From positions 248,001 to 312,000 of the forward strand of contig NZ_BCXH01000005.1 in assembly GCF_001895005.1 (NCBI RefSeq): DNA of 64,000 bases. The letters run 5' to 3'. Origin of the DNA: Rhodococcus yunnanensis NBRC 103083 (GTDB lineage Bacteria; Actinomycetota; Actinomycetes; Mycobacteriales; Mycobacteriaceae). The stretch's first letter is position 1. Each line of letters begins with the position of its first letter. The notes under the pieces are model-generated. The model ran no database searches. It worked only from the letters and a program-made list of their open reading frames with translations, and was not told the origin of the DNA. Below are positions 25,927 to 34,545 of this stretch, piece after piece. The translations under genes and the position numbers were made by a program.

Positions 25927-27012
25927 GTGCACAAACCGCTTCGCGTTCTCGTAGTCGGTCCCGCGGCATCCGCCGCCGACAGCCGCGGAGGGATGGCGAC
26001 GGTGGTGTCGCTGATGCTGGCCAATCCGTCCGCTGACGTTCGGACGGATAACGTTGCCACGTATGTCGATTCCACTCGGATCCGCAAGCTGTGGGTCGGC
26101 GTGACGGGAATGCTGCACGCGTCGTGGTTGATCGGGCGGCGCCGCGTCGACGTACTGCACGTCCATCTTGCGCACGGCGGCAGCGTAGTTCGAAAAGCGG
26201 TACCCATGGCGGTGGCGAGGCGCATGGGAATACCCGTCGTCGTCCATGCGCACAGCTACGATTTCGCAGGGTGGTACGGCCGGTTACCGCGGCCTGCGCG
26301 AGGATTCGTTCGTCATGCTCTCGCGGCGGATCATTGGCTCGTGCTCGGTACCGGACTTGCCGCGGAATACGCAGATCGGCTCGGGCTCGATCGACGAGAT
26401 GTGACCGTGCTGTACAACCCGGTCCGCCTTCCCGAAGTCGCTGCACCCCAACAAGACAACGGTACCGTTCGCATCGTCACGCTCGGGCGCCTCGGGCAGA
26501 GGAAAGGGTCCTTCGACCTCATTCGGGCCGTCGCGGCACTGCCGGAAGGCGTGCGAGATCGGGTGACGGTGACCATGTGCGGAGACGGAGATGTCGACGA
26601 AGCCCGGGCGGCCGTGCGGTCCGAGGGTCTGGAGAAGGTGATCACGGTCGCGGGATGGACGTCACCGCAGGAGTGCGCCGACATTCTTTCTCGTGCACAG
26701 ATATTCGCATTGCCGAGCTACAGTGAGGGCCTACCGATGGCACTGCTGGAGGCCATGTCGCACGGCCTTGCGCCGGTGTGCACCCCGGTCGGCAGTATCG
26801 GTGAGGCCATCACGGACGGCGTCGACGGTGTGCTGGTCCGGCCCGGTGATGTGCCAGCACTCACCGAGGCCCTTCGAAATCTAGTCGAGGACGGTGATTC
26901 ACGACGCCGGATCTCGGCTGCCGCCCGCGTCAAGGCCGCGGAGTTCGACATCGACGCGTGGTATTCGCGACTGGACGGAATCTGGCGCGAGGCCGGCAAC
27001 CGCCGCGAGTAG
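25927..27012 (+). CDS. Family 4 glycosyltransferase
   Basis: A 361-residue GT-B enzyme starting at GTG 25927. LRVLVVGPAASAADSRGGMATV is the N-terminal glycine-rich loop, and VLHVHLAHGGSVVRKAVPM and VVVHAHSYDFAGWYG are acceptor-side segments. IVTLGRLGQRKGSFDLIRA opens the nucleotide-sugar domain, and ALPSYSEGLPMALLEAMSHG is the family 4 E-x7-E motif. It probably extends the lipid-linked repeat unit. Its 3' end overlaps the convergent glycosyltransferase by 114 bases, and both reading frames look genuine there. Confidence 0.88.
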   Translation: MHKPLRVLVVGPAASAADSRGGMATVVSLMLANPSADVRTDNVATYVDSTRIRKLWVGVTGMLHASWLIGRRRVDVLHVHLAHGGSVVRKAVPMAVARRMGIPVVVHAHSYDFAGWYGRLPRPARGFVRHALAADHWLVLGTGLAAEYADRLGLDRRDVTVLYNPVRLPEVAAPQQDNGTVRIVTLGRLGQRKGSFDLIRAVAALPEGVRDRVTVTMCGDGDVDEARAAVRSEGLEKVITVAGWTSPQECADILSRAQIFALPSYSEGLPMALLEAMSHGLAPVCTPVGSIGEAITDGVDGVLVRPGDVPALTEALRNLVEDGDSRRRISAAARVKAAEFDIDAWYSRLDGIWREAGNRRE

Positions 27013-28029
27013 CGAATGCAGCCGCGTGCCGACGACATCGGCAGCGAACGTGTCGGCGTAATGAGTCCGTGCGGCAAGCCCGCGTCGAAATGCGGTGTCC
27101 GGGTCGGCCAGTCGATCGAGTTCCGCGACCAACGAATCCACGTCGTCGACGCCGATCGCAGGGTCACCTGGCGTTCGAAATTCGGGGAGCGCACCGCGGT
27201 CGCTGACGATCGCCGCCACTCCCAGTTGCATCGACAGCACCTGAACCCCGCTCTGCGACGCCCGACGGTAATGCACGAGCGACGCTTTCGCCCGTGCCAT
27301 GACGCCGAGTTCGTCGTCGTAACGAAACGGGGAGTTGCGGTGGACGGTGTGCGGTGGCAGCGGGCCCTCGATCGATCCCTTGCCGATGATGACCAGATCA
27401 TCTCCGCGCCAACCGGATCCGTCCACATGTCGACGCCACGCGCTCAGTACGACATCGAGGTTCTTGTACGAGTTGATGCGGCCCACCAACACCAGGTCGC
27501 GACGTGCGCTCGCGGGAACCACAGCTGATATTCGCTCGTCGTCGACGTCACTGGTCAAGGGAATCGAATACACCGGTGTGCGCGCGCCGGGAACCGTGCC
27601 GCGTCGCACCGCATCGGCGACGTACTCGCTGAACGTCACCGTCGCATCCGCTGATCGTCCCCATCGGTCGAATATGGCACGCTCCCAGGCCGGCCGATTC
27701 TCGGATGCGTCGTGCGGACGGTCGTCGTGAACCAGATGCACACGCGGCGCGAGAGCGCCGAACGCCAACCATCTCGGATCGCGCACGAGTTCACCGACGA
27801 CGACGTCGGGGGCGAACTCCCGTGCCGCGCGCAGCGCCTTCACGAACGGAATCCAGCTGCGCGCCTGCTTGAATCGAGCATCGAGGACGACTTCGTAGTC
27901 GCGCGGCGCGTCGGACTCCGGGTGTTGGTCCGTTGTCACCAACATGACATCGTCACCCTGCGCGCGCAGAGCCTCGACGTGGATACGGGCGAGTGGGCGC
28001 ATCCACGGCGACAGCCAGAGCACCTTCAT
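26899..28029 (-). CDS. Family 4-like glycosyltransferase
   Basis: A 376-residue GT-B protein. MKVLWLSPWMRPLARIHVEA opens the fold, VHLVHDDRPHD and VTFSEYVADAVRRG lie in the N-terminal half, and LVLVGRINSYKNLDVVLSAW and ASQSGVQVLSMQLGVAAIVSD form the donor domain. The usual family 4 second glutamate is replaced (SGVQVLSMQ), so it is a divergent member. ATG 28029 overlaps the upstream fusion gene stop by four bases (ATGA). The last 114 bases lie antisense to the neighbouring glycosyltransferase gene. Confidence 0.78.
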   Translation of the reverse strand: MKVLWLSPWMRPLARIHVEALRAQGDDVMLVTTDQHPESDAPRDYEVVLDARFKQARSWIPFVKALRAAREFAPDVVVGELVRDPRWLAFGALAPRVHLVHDDRPHDASENRPAWERAIFDRWGRSADATVTFSEYVADAVRRGTVPGARTPVYSIPLTSDVDDERISAVVPASARRDLVLVGRINSYKNLDVVLSAWRRHVDGSGWRGDDLVIIGKGSIEGPLPPHTVHRNSPFRYDDELGVMARAKASLVHYRRASQSGVQVLSMQLGVAAIVSDRGALPEFRTPGDPAIGVDDVDSLVAELDRLADPDTAFRRGLAARTHYADTFAADVVGTRLHSLLAAVAGLAPDSVQSRIPRVDVELRGLDAGGSRDPAS

Positions 28030-29996
28030 CGCGTGCCCTGGGGCATCACCGAATCGAACGAGTGCTCGTACGCATCGGCCATGGATTCGATGGTGTACTC
28101 GGTGCGCATACGGTCGTAACCCGCGAGACCGAGATTCGGCCACGTCGAGGGGTCGCCGAGGAGTTCGGCCAGTGTGTTGCGCCACGCGTCCACGGTGATC
28201 GGTTCGACGAGCCGTCCCGAATTGCCGTGATCGAGCATGTCGGGCACCGCGCACACTGCCGAGGCGACGACCGGAATACGCCGCGCCATCGCCTCGAGGA
28301 TGACCATGGGGAAGGCCTCCGAACGGCTGGGGACGCACAGCAGATCGCAGTCCGCCAATGCCTGATCGGGGCCGGGAGACCAACCGCGCCATTTGATTCG
28401 GCCTGCGAGATCGCTCGGGGTGAGTGCTTCCAGGCGCGCACGGTCCGGTCCGTCGCCGTAGATCGACAACTCCCACGGAAGATGGCGTAGGCCGTCGAGA
28501 GCCTCGACGAGCAGGTGTGGATTCTTGTGCTCGAGAATGCGCGAGAGCATGACCAGATGCGGTACGTCCGATATCGGGCGCCGGGGTTGCGCGTCGGGGA
28601 GCGTGCGTCCCGACACGACACCGTTGGGGGCGACGAACATCGTGTCGCCGAGGTGCTGATGTGCCGTCGCTTCGGCCCAGTGGCTGGGGGAGAGGGCGAT
28701 GAAGCCGTCGGCTCGCGTCATGGCTCGGGCCAGCGGGCGTGAGTACGTGGCAGCCGCGGGCTCCGGCGGAATATGCGCTGCCACCAACCACTTTCGGTGC
28801 GATCCTGCCGCACGCCACAGCGTCGAGAAGCCGACTTCGGTGTTGGTGTCACCGCTGACGACGATCGCGTTCTCGTGGGCGGTGTCGATCATCGGTGCCC
28901 ACCACGGCTGGCGCACCACGCGAACGGAATGAGGTATCTCGGCCACCAGCGGGCCGAAGCGTTGCATCGCGGCGATCGTCACGTCGTACCCGCGTCTCTG
29001 CAGTTCGGTTGCGAGCAGTACGTGATGTCGTTCGGCTCCGCCGTAGACCAGACGATTGATGGTGAAGACTATCGAGGGTTTCGTCGAGCTCCTGGTGCGT
29101 CGCCGAGCTGCCCGCCGCGAGCGTTGCACCCGATCGAGGATCGACGTGCCCGCCAGGTACAGGTCGGCGCTGTGCACGGTGCGTCGGTGCTCGAGCCCCA
29201 GAGCGACGTTGGCTCGCAACAACTCTGCCGACCGTGAGGTGCCGGAATCGTCGCCCGCGACGGTGCCCGCTCCCGAATGCGCGATGCTCGTCTCGTCGGC
29301 GAGGCGCACGGTCCAACCGGCCGACCGCGCGCGCTGCTGCCAGTCGAATTCCTCGCCGTACAGGAAGAACTCCTCGTCGAACGGACCGACCGAGTTCCAG
29401 GCGTCCCGGTGGATCGCCAGGCACGCCCCGGTCAGATAACCGTCCACCTCGTCCGGTGCGGATGCGTACAGATCGGACAGCGGTGTCCCGCGCAGCGCCT
29501 CGGAATAACCGGCCTTGGACACCAACGACCGCACGACACCGGAACTACGATGTGCCACATCCCAGGTGCGGTGACGACCGGTGCGCTCGGAGTGAAACCT
29601 GTCACCGTTGGGGACGACCATCGGCGCTGCGGCAGCCACACCGTCTTCGCTCAACAGGGCGAGTGTGCGGTCCAGCGGAGCGAACAGTTCCGCATCGGGG
29701 TTGAGCAACAACAGGTGATCCTCCGGCGCTTCGGAGGCCAGCGCATTGACCGCCGCTGCGAACCCCTTGTTGGAACCGTCTCCGAACCACCGGGTTTCGG
29801 GGTGAGCTCGGCGCACCTCGTCCATACCGGGGTAGTCGGGTCCTGAGTTGTCCCAGACCAGAACCTGCATGTCGGACAGGATCTTCTCGACCGAGTCGAG
29901 ACACGTGGCGAGCTGTTCCGGGCTTCGGTAGGCGACGATCAGCACACTCACCGATCGGGGCTGGGTCGTAGTCGTCTCGGAATTCGGCCGGGTCAC
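28026..29996 (-). CDS. Two-domain glycosyltransferase, family 2 fused to family 4
   Basis: A 656-residue protein starting at GTG 29996. Residues about 15-265 are a GT2 (GT-A) domain: SVSVLIVAYRSPEQLATCLD, LLLLNPDAELFAPLD with the Asp cluster and EEFFLYGEEFDWQQRARSAG, the rhamnosyltransferase-like acidic motif. Residues about 320-650 are a GT4 domain: IVFTINRLVYGGAERHHVLL, LVMLSRILEHKNPHLLVEAL and VPSRSEAFPMVILEAMARRI with the E-x7-E motif. One polypeptide can add two successive sugars. It is coupled by four-base overlaps to the flippase upstream and the GT4-like gene downstream. Confidence 0.88.
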   Translation of the reverse strand: MTRPNSETTTTQPRSVSVLIVAYRSPEQLATCLDSVEKILSDMQVLVWDNSGPDYPGMDEVRRAHPETRWFGDGSNKGFAAAVNALASEAPEDHLLLLNPDAELFAPLDRTLALLSEDGVAAAAPMVVPNGDRFHSERTGRHRTWDVAHRSSGVVRSLVSKAGYSEALRGTPLSDLYASAPDEVDGYLTGACLAIHRDAWNSVGPFDEEFFLYGEEFDWQQRARSAGWTVRLADETSIAHSGAGTVAGDDSGTSRSAELLRANVALGLEHRRTVHSADLYLAGTSILDRVQRSRRAARRRTRSSTKPSIVFTINRLVYGGAERHHVLLATELQRRGYDVTIAAMQRFGPLVAEIPHSVRVVRQPWWAPMIDTAHENAIVVSGDTNTEVGFSTLWRAAGSHRKWLVAAHIPPEPAAATYSRPLARAMTRADGFIALSPSHWAEATAHQHLGDTMFVAPNGVVSGRTLPDAQPRRPISDVPHLVMLSRILEHKNPHLLVEALDGLRHLPWELSIYGDGPDRARLEALTPSDLAGRIKWRGWSPGPDQALADCDLLCVPSRSEAFPMVILEAMARRIPVVASAVCAVPDMLDHGNSGRLVEPITVDAWRNTLAELLGDPSTWPNLGLAGYDRMRTEYTIESMADAYEHSFDSVMPQGTR

Positions 29997-31723
29997 TGCG
30001 TGGTCCTTCCATGGTCGGTCGCCTGAGGCAATGGTTCTGCCGGTTCGTCCGGCTCTTCCGGCTCGTCGCCCGAGTCCAACATCGTCTTGAGCGTCGAGAT
30101 CTTCGCCGGGCCGAAGACGAGATTGGCCACCGCGTACACGACGACTGCGATCACTCCGGAGATCACCAGCGGCAGGTCGTGCGCGAAGTAGACGGCAACC
30201 CCGGTGGCGGTGAGGGGGACGAGTGCCTTGACCATGTAGCGATACGGCGTTCTGTACGGGCTCTTACGATGCAGTCGCCACGTGACGACGACAAGCCCGC
30301 TGAATTCGGCGAACAGCAGTGCGGCGCTTGCTCCGACCGCGCCGAAGCTCGGAATCAGCACGATGTTCAGTGCGATGTTCACCGCCAGATTGACGACGTT
30401 GAGTCGCAGCAGGAACACCTGGTCGTGTGCGGCGAACAGGGCCTGACTGAGCACACCGTTCATGAATGTGACCGTCACTGCGACGAACAGCAGAGCCAGG
30501 GCGGGCTTTCCGTCCGAGACGAACTCGTCGGAGCCCATCGTTGCGACGATCGGACCGGCGAGCATGACGCCGACGAGACCGATCGGAAGTGCGACGAGCG
30601 AGAGTGTTTCGACGCTCTTCTCGACGAATTCGGCAAAACCCTTCTTGTCGACGGCAAATCGACGCGTCATCGACGACAGTGTCGAGGACAGGAAGAACTG
30701 CGAGATCACCGACGTCGTGAAGGCAACGGTGTAGGCGAGGCCGTACACACCGACTTGCTCCGGTGAGCTCAACAAGCTGAGCAGCACCGCGTCGGCGCGC
30801 CAGTACAGAACGCCGATTATCAGAACACCGGTTTGTGGAAGGCTTTCCACGACAAGGCTCAGGCTCTCGCGCCACGAGAAGATGGGCCAGAACGGAATCA
30901 TCCGGCCTGCCGCCCAGAACTGCACCAGCAGTTGCACCACGAGTGGAACGACCTGTGCGATGGCGAACCAGACCAGGGGTGCGTCGATCTGGATCATCAC
31001 CAATGTGGCGCCGAGCGACGCCATCCTACCGACGAGATCGGAGACCGCCACTGCCGTGAAGTCGACCTTGGTGACGAAGATCGGTTGTACGCAGGTCAAT
31101 ACCGTCGAGACCGTCAGTGACGTCGACAGGATGATGAGCATCGATTTGACCTCCGGTTCTCCCTGATAGATCAGGAGTCCCGAGGCCATGGTGATCAAAG
31201 ACAGTGGTACACAGTAGACCAGCGACAATCCGGTGTTGACCCGGATGAGACGTTCGAGATCGGCGGTGCCCGACGTGACGCGTCGGACGATGACCGAACC
31301 GATGCCGAGCTCGGTGAAGCTCGTCCACAGACCGACGAACACGATCGCAGTGGTCAAGTGCCCGTACGACGTAGGGCCCAGGTGACGCGTGGTGATGGCG
31401 ACGGTGAAGACCGAGGCCAACATTCCGAGTACACGGAAGATCAGCTGTGTGCTGAACGCCTTGACGATTCTGCCGGTGGAAACCTCGTCACTGTCACCGC
31501 TGCCGCTGCCGTTGTCGCTGCTGTTGTCGGTGGTGTCGGCGGTGGTGTTGTCGGGGTGAGGCGGCGGTGTTCGGTCGACGAGAGGTCTGTCGACTATTCG
31601 ATCGAATCGTATGGTGGATTGTTCCGGGAACTGCCAGAATGCCTCTCGTGCGGCCATTTCCTGCGCACGCGCCGTGGGGTCACGACGTACCGTGGCTTCC
31701 GGCAGGTGGTAGGCGAGCTTCAT
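29993..31723 (-). CDS. Polysaccharide flippase (Wzx/MOP superfamily)
   Basis: A 576-residue membrane protein with about 12-14 helices. RIVKAFSTQLIFRVLGMLASV opens the transport core, and ITTRHLGPTSYGHLTTAIVF is the typical second segment. It should move the lipid-linked repeat unit to the outer face of the membrane. Unusually, about 85 polar residues precede the first helix, including a basic stretch (TVRRDPTARAQEMAAREAF) and an Asp/Ser/Gly linker. It starts at ATG 31723. The 3' end overlaps the GT2-GT4 gene by four bases (GTGA). Confidence 0.87.
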   Translation of the reverse strand: MKLAYHLPEATVRRDPTARAQEMAAREAFWQFPEQSTIRFDRIVDRPLVDRTPPPHPDNTTADTTDNSSDNGSGSGDSDEVSTGRIVKAFSTQLIFRVLGMLASVFTVAITTRHLGPTSYGHLTTAIVFVGLWTSFTELGIGSVIVRRVTSGTADLERLIRVNTGLSLVYCVPLSLITMASGLLIYQGEPEVKSMLIILSTSLTVSTVLTCVQPIFVTKVDFTAVAVSDLVGRMASLGATLVMIQIDAPLVWFAIAQVVPLVVQLLVQFWAAGRMIPFWPIFSWRESLSLVVESLPQTGVLIIGVLYWRADAVLLSLLSSPEQVGVYGLAYTVAFTTSVISQFFLSSTLSSMTRRFAVDKKGFAEFVEKSVETLSLVALPIGLVGVMLAGPIVATMGSDEFVSDGKPALALLFVAVTVTFMNGVLSQALFAAHDQVFLLRLNVVNLAVNIALNIVLIPSFGAVGASAALLFAEFSGLVVVTWRLHRKSPYRTPYRYMVKALVPLTATGVAVYFAHDLPLVISGVIAVVVYAVANLVFGPAKISTLKTMLDSGDEPEEPDEPAEPLPQATDHGRTTQ

Positions 31724-31824
31724 GTCGCCACCCGTTCCAGAGTCGATCGCCCCGCAGCGGAAGGTAGGCTTCCGGCGTTGCGGTGTTCGATCGAGTCCGA
31801 TATCGGGGAGAGGACGTTTCGAGC

Positions 31825-32892
31825 ATGCGGGCTCATGTTCCGCTGGCGGGGATGCTGTCGGCGACGCAGTGGCGACGACGGTACGACGCTGGAGAAGTTC
31901 CTGACGCGACGCCGTACGGGTTGCACAAACTCGCCGAGAGCGGTGTCGAGACCACGTTCGGTACAGCCGATCTCGGACGGGTTCAGTCCAGAATCGGCGC
32001 GTCCGTCCGGTATCGGGTGGACGGTCTCGAACTCGTGGAGGCGCTGGGGGAACGTAAGGCGTTCACGACGGCGAACACCGACGCCGTGCTCTGTTACGAC
32101 GAACGCACCGGCATTCCCGCCGCGTTGCTCGCCGAAACGTCGCGCAGCTACGCACCCGTCGTATCCGGTATCGGTTGGATCACACACAGATCCGCCCCCT
32201 ACCCGAAATGGGACCGGCTGTTCGCGCATGCTCTGTCGAAGACTCCTGCGCTCTGGTCGCAGTGTCGCCCGGTCCTGGACACGCTTCACCGCGAGTGGGG
32301 AATCGAGCGTTCCAGACTCCACTTCGTTCCTCTCGGGATCGACACGGACTTCTACACTCTGCAGACCGAGGCGCCTGTCCCCGGCCGCATCATGAGTGCG
32401 GGCGAGGATCGCTTCCGCGACCACGATCTCCTCGTCGACGCCGTCGCCGCAGTTCGGCGTTCCGTACCCGAGGCGCACCTCGAACTCGCGACGGGGCTTC
32501 CCGTCGACGTCCCGGCCGATCTCGGCACGGTACACACCGAGCGTCTCGACGGGCGAATGCGATGTCTCTATCAGCGCGCGAGTGTCGTCGCTCTCGCGCT
32601 TCGGCCGACGATCTCCGGCTCGGGTCTCACTGTCGTTCTCGAGGCCATGGCGAGCGGAAGACCGGTCGTGGTGACCGACAACCCCGGCATGGCCGACTAC
32701 GTCGAGGACGGAGTGACCGGCGTTCTCGTGCCCGGCGGTGACGCAGACGCGCTGGCAGATGCCATCGCAGCCCTGCTCACCGATCCGGAACGAGCCGCGG
32801 CGATGGGTCATGCCGCGGCGGCGCGGGTGCGATCGCAGTTCACGTCGAGCGTCATGGCAAGCCACCTAGCGCAGATTGTTCGGTCGGTGTAG
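31825..32892 (+). CDS. Family 4 glycosyltransferase
   Basis: A 355-residue GT-B enzyme. ATG 31825 is chosen because GGGGAGAGGA lies at 31805-31814; a GTG at 31783 is in the divergent promoter region. TDAVLCYDERTGIPAALLA and HFVPLGIDTDFY are family segments, MSAGEDRFRDHDLLVDAVAA opens the donor domain, and PTISGSGLTVVLEAMASGRP carries a divergent E-x7-E motif. NPGMADYVEDGVTGVLVPGG is the standard sugar-nucleotide loop. It overlaps the convergent WecG-type gene by 41 bases. Confidence 0.85.
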   Translation: MRAHVPLAGMLSATQWRRRYDAGEVPDATPYGLHKLAESGVETTFGTADLGRVQSRIGASVRYRVDGLELVEALGERKAFTTANTDAVLCYDERTGIPAALLAETSRSYAPVVSGIGWITHRSAPYPKWDRLFAHALSKTPALWSQCRPVLDTLHREWGIERSRLHFVPLGIDTDFYTLQTEAPVPGRIMSAGEDRFRDHDLLVDAVAAVRRSVPEAHLELATGLPVDVPADLGTVHTERLDGRMRCLYQRASVVALALRPTISGSGLTVVLEAMASGRPVVVTDNPGMADYVEDGVTGVLVPGGDADALADAIAALLTDPERAAAMGHAAAARVRSQFTSSVMASHLAQIVRSV

Positions 32893-33733
32893 CGATCTCG
32901 GGCCGGCCGAGCAGGGGCGAATTCACGGATGGTTCGATGTGAGCTTTCTGAAGCTGCATCAAAGCACGGGGGCCTTCGAGAAGGTACCGACGTGACAAAC
33001 GTCTCGGCTCGGTGAGCAACCGGTAGAACCATTCCAGCCCGTTCTGCTGGAAGAAGTCAGGCGCGCGTTGCGATTCGCCTGCGAGGAAGTCCGCTGCGGC
33101 GCCGAATGCGAGCAGCACACGGGCTCCGGTCGCGGCCCCGTAGTTCTCGATCCACAGCTCCTGCCGCGGCTTGCCGAGACCGACCACCAACACGTCGACC
33201 GACGAGGCGGAAATCTGAGCAGCGATCCACGAGGACTGCACGGGATCGGCGAGCTCGGCGGCGTCGGGTGACCAGAAGCCCGCCACCTCGAGATCCGGGT
33301 GGCTGCGCCGCAACACGAACCGCAGACGCTCGTGCATGCGCGAAGTTCCGCCGAGGAAGCCGACGGTGTGGCCGTTGGCCGCTGCCACGTCGATGATGCT
33401 CGGCAGCAGATCGGACCCGGTCACGCGTTCCCACGATCGGCCCGTCAGCTTCTCCGCCTGGTTGACGATCGGAGCACCGTCGGCGAGGAAGGCCCAGTGC
33501 AGATCGACACGGTCGGTGTCGATGTGGTTCTTCGCGTCGACACCGCCGCGGAAGTGGTGGATGTGATCGAGGTTGACCGAGCCCAATGCGAGAGGTGCAT
33601 GGCCGGGCTCGGACAGCCGGCGCAACACCGCGTCCAACACGTCCTCGAAAGTGCACAGCTCCACGGGGGTGCCGTTGGTGACCATGCGCGTGGCCGTGAG
33701 CGGTTCACGGTCGTTGTGGCGGTCGATGCTCAT
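32852..33733 (-). CDS. WecG/TagA/CpsF family (GT26) glycosyltransferase
   Basis: A 293-residue enzyme. APLALGSVNLDHIHHFRGG carries the family Asn/His core, TVGFLGGTSRMHERL is the donor loop and VVGLGKPRQELWIENY and FLAGESQRAPDFFQQNGLEW are diagnostic GT26 motifs. Members transfer UDP-ManNAc(A) or glucose to lipid-linked GlcNAc, usually as the second sugar, and act at the membrane surface. ATG 33733 overlaps the GNAT gene stop by four bases (ATGA). The predicted acceptor is the product of the initiating transferase at 44351 (inference). Confidence 0.88.
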   Translation of the reverse strand: MSIDRHNDREPLTATRMVTNGTPVELCTFEDVLDAVLRRLSEPGHAPLALGSVNLDHIHHFRGGVDAKNHIDTDRVDLHWAFLADGAPIVNQAEKLTGRSWERVTGSDLLPSIIDVAAANGHTVGFLGGTSRMHERLRFVLRRSHPDLEVAGFWSPDAAELADPVQSSWIAAQISASSVDVLVVGLGKPRQELWIENYGAATGARVLLAFGAAADFLAGESQRAPDFFQQNGLEWFYRLLTEPRRLSRRYLLEGPRALMQLQKAHIEPSVNSPLLGRPEIATPTEQSALGGLP

Positions 33734-34428
33734 GGGGTCCCAATCAGTTCTTGGAGGCGGATGCGGTTGCGATGGGTGTTCTCGCAGACCCACAGGTGGT
33801 GGTCGGTGGGCTGCCCTGCGTAATCCCGCTGGCGGCGGAGAGTGGCGGTTCGTTCGAATCCGGCGAGTGCGAGCCCCTTGGCGGGGCGAGGGTTGTCGAC
33901 GGACACCGGAGCGATGACCCACCGCAGTGGGACGGTCCGGGTGAAGGCTCTGAGTGCGACGACATGACCGGCCCAGCCGGTCACCTCGGATCGGTGAATG
34001 CTCGGCGTGCACCAGATGCTCAGTTCGCCGGCGTTGGACAACCCGTCGACGCGCGAAATGTTCACCTCGCCGGCAACCGTGGTGCCGGAGTGTGACGCTT
34101 CGAACAGCAGATGGGGGTAGGAAAGACCGCGCTTGGACAGGCGTCGGTCGTTCAGATACTTCTCGATCCACGCAGACGGAGTGTTGAGCTCGTGCCACGT
34201 CCGAGCCGCTTCACCGAAGGCAGGTGCAAGAAAACTGCCGTGCAGAAGGCGCGTTGCGCGCCACTGTTCGAAGTCTCCGAAACGGGGGACGCGGATGGTG
34301 AATCTGCTGGTACCGAAGGTGCGGGTAGTGAAATCTGGATGGAAGGCCTCTGCTTCTGCGATGTGTTCGTGGATCCCCGACTGTCTAATCCCGACCAAAG
34401 GTTTGTTTTGGACGTGGTTAACGGTCAT
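33730..34428 (-). CDS. GNAT acetyltransferase, RimJ/RimL type
   Basis: A 232-residue protein. The GNAT fold runs from FTIRVPRFGDFEQWRATRLL through LLFEASHSGTTVAGEVNISR and ELSIWCTPSIHRSEVTGWAG to RWVIAPVSVDNPRPAKGLALA and the Gly-Phe-Glu strand. The Q/RxxGxG phosphate loop is replaced by HRSEVTGWAG, a weak match. It is coupled to the WecG-type gene by a four-base overlap, so N- or O-acetylation of the polymer sugar is plausible (inference). ATG 34428 is taken as start. Confidence 0.72.
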   Translation of the reverse strand: MTVNHVQNKPLVGIRQSGIHEHIAEAEAFHPDFTTRTFGTSRFTIRVPRFGDFEQWRATRLLHGSFLAPAFGEAARTWHELNTPSAWIEKYLNDRRLSKRGLSYPHLLFEASHSGTTVAGEVNISRVDGLSNAGELSIWCTPSIHRSEVTGWAGHVVALRAFTRTVPLRWVIAPVSVDNPRPAKGLALAGFERTATLRRQRDYAGQPTDHHLWVCENTHRNRIRLQELIGTP

Positions 34429-34545
34429 GACGACAGAATACAGCCACAGTGGCCTACTGCGTATCCCGATCGTGGGGCAAATACAGTCACGGACTGGTAT
34501 CAATGAGTATGTAACATTCCACAATCTCGATCCGAAAGCAGAAAT

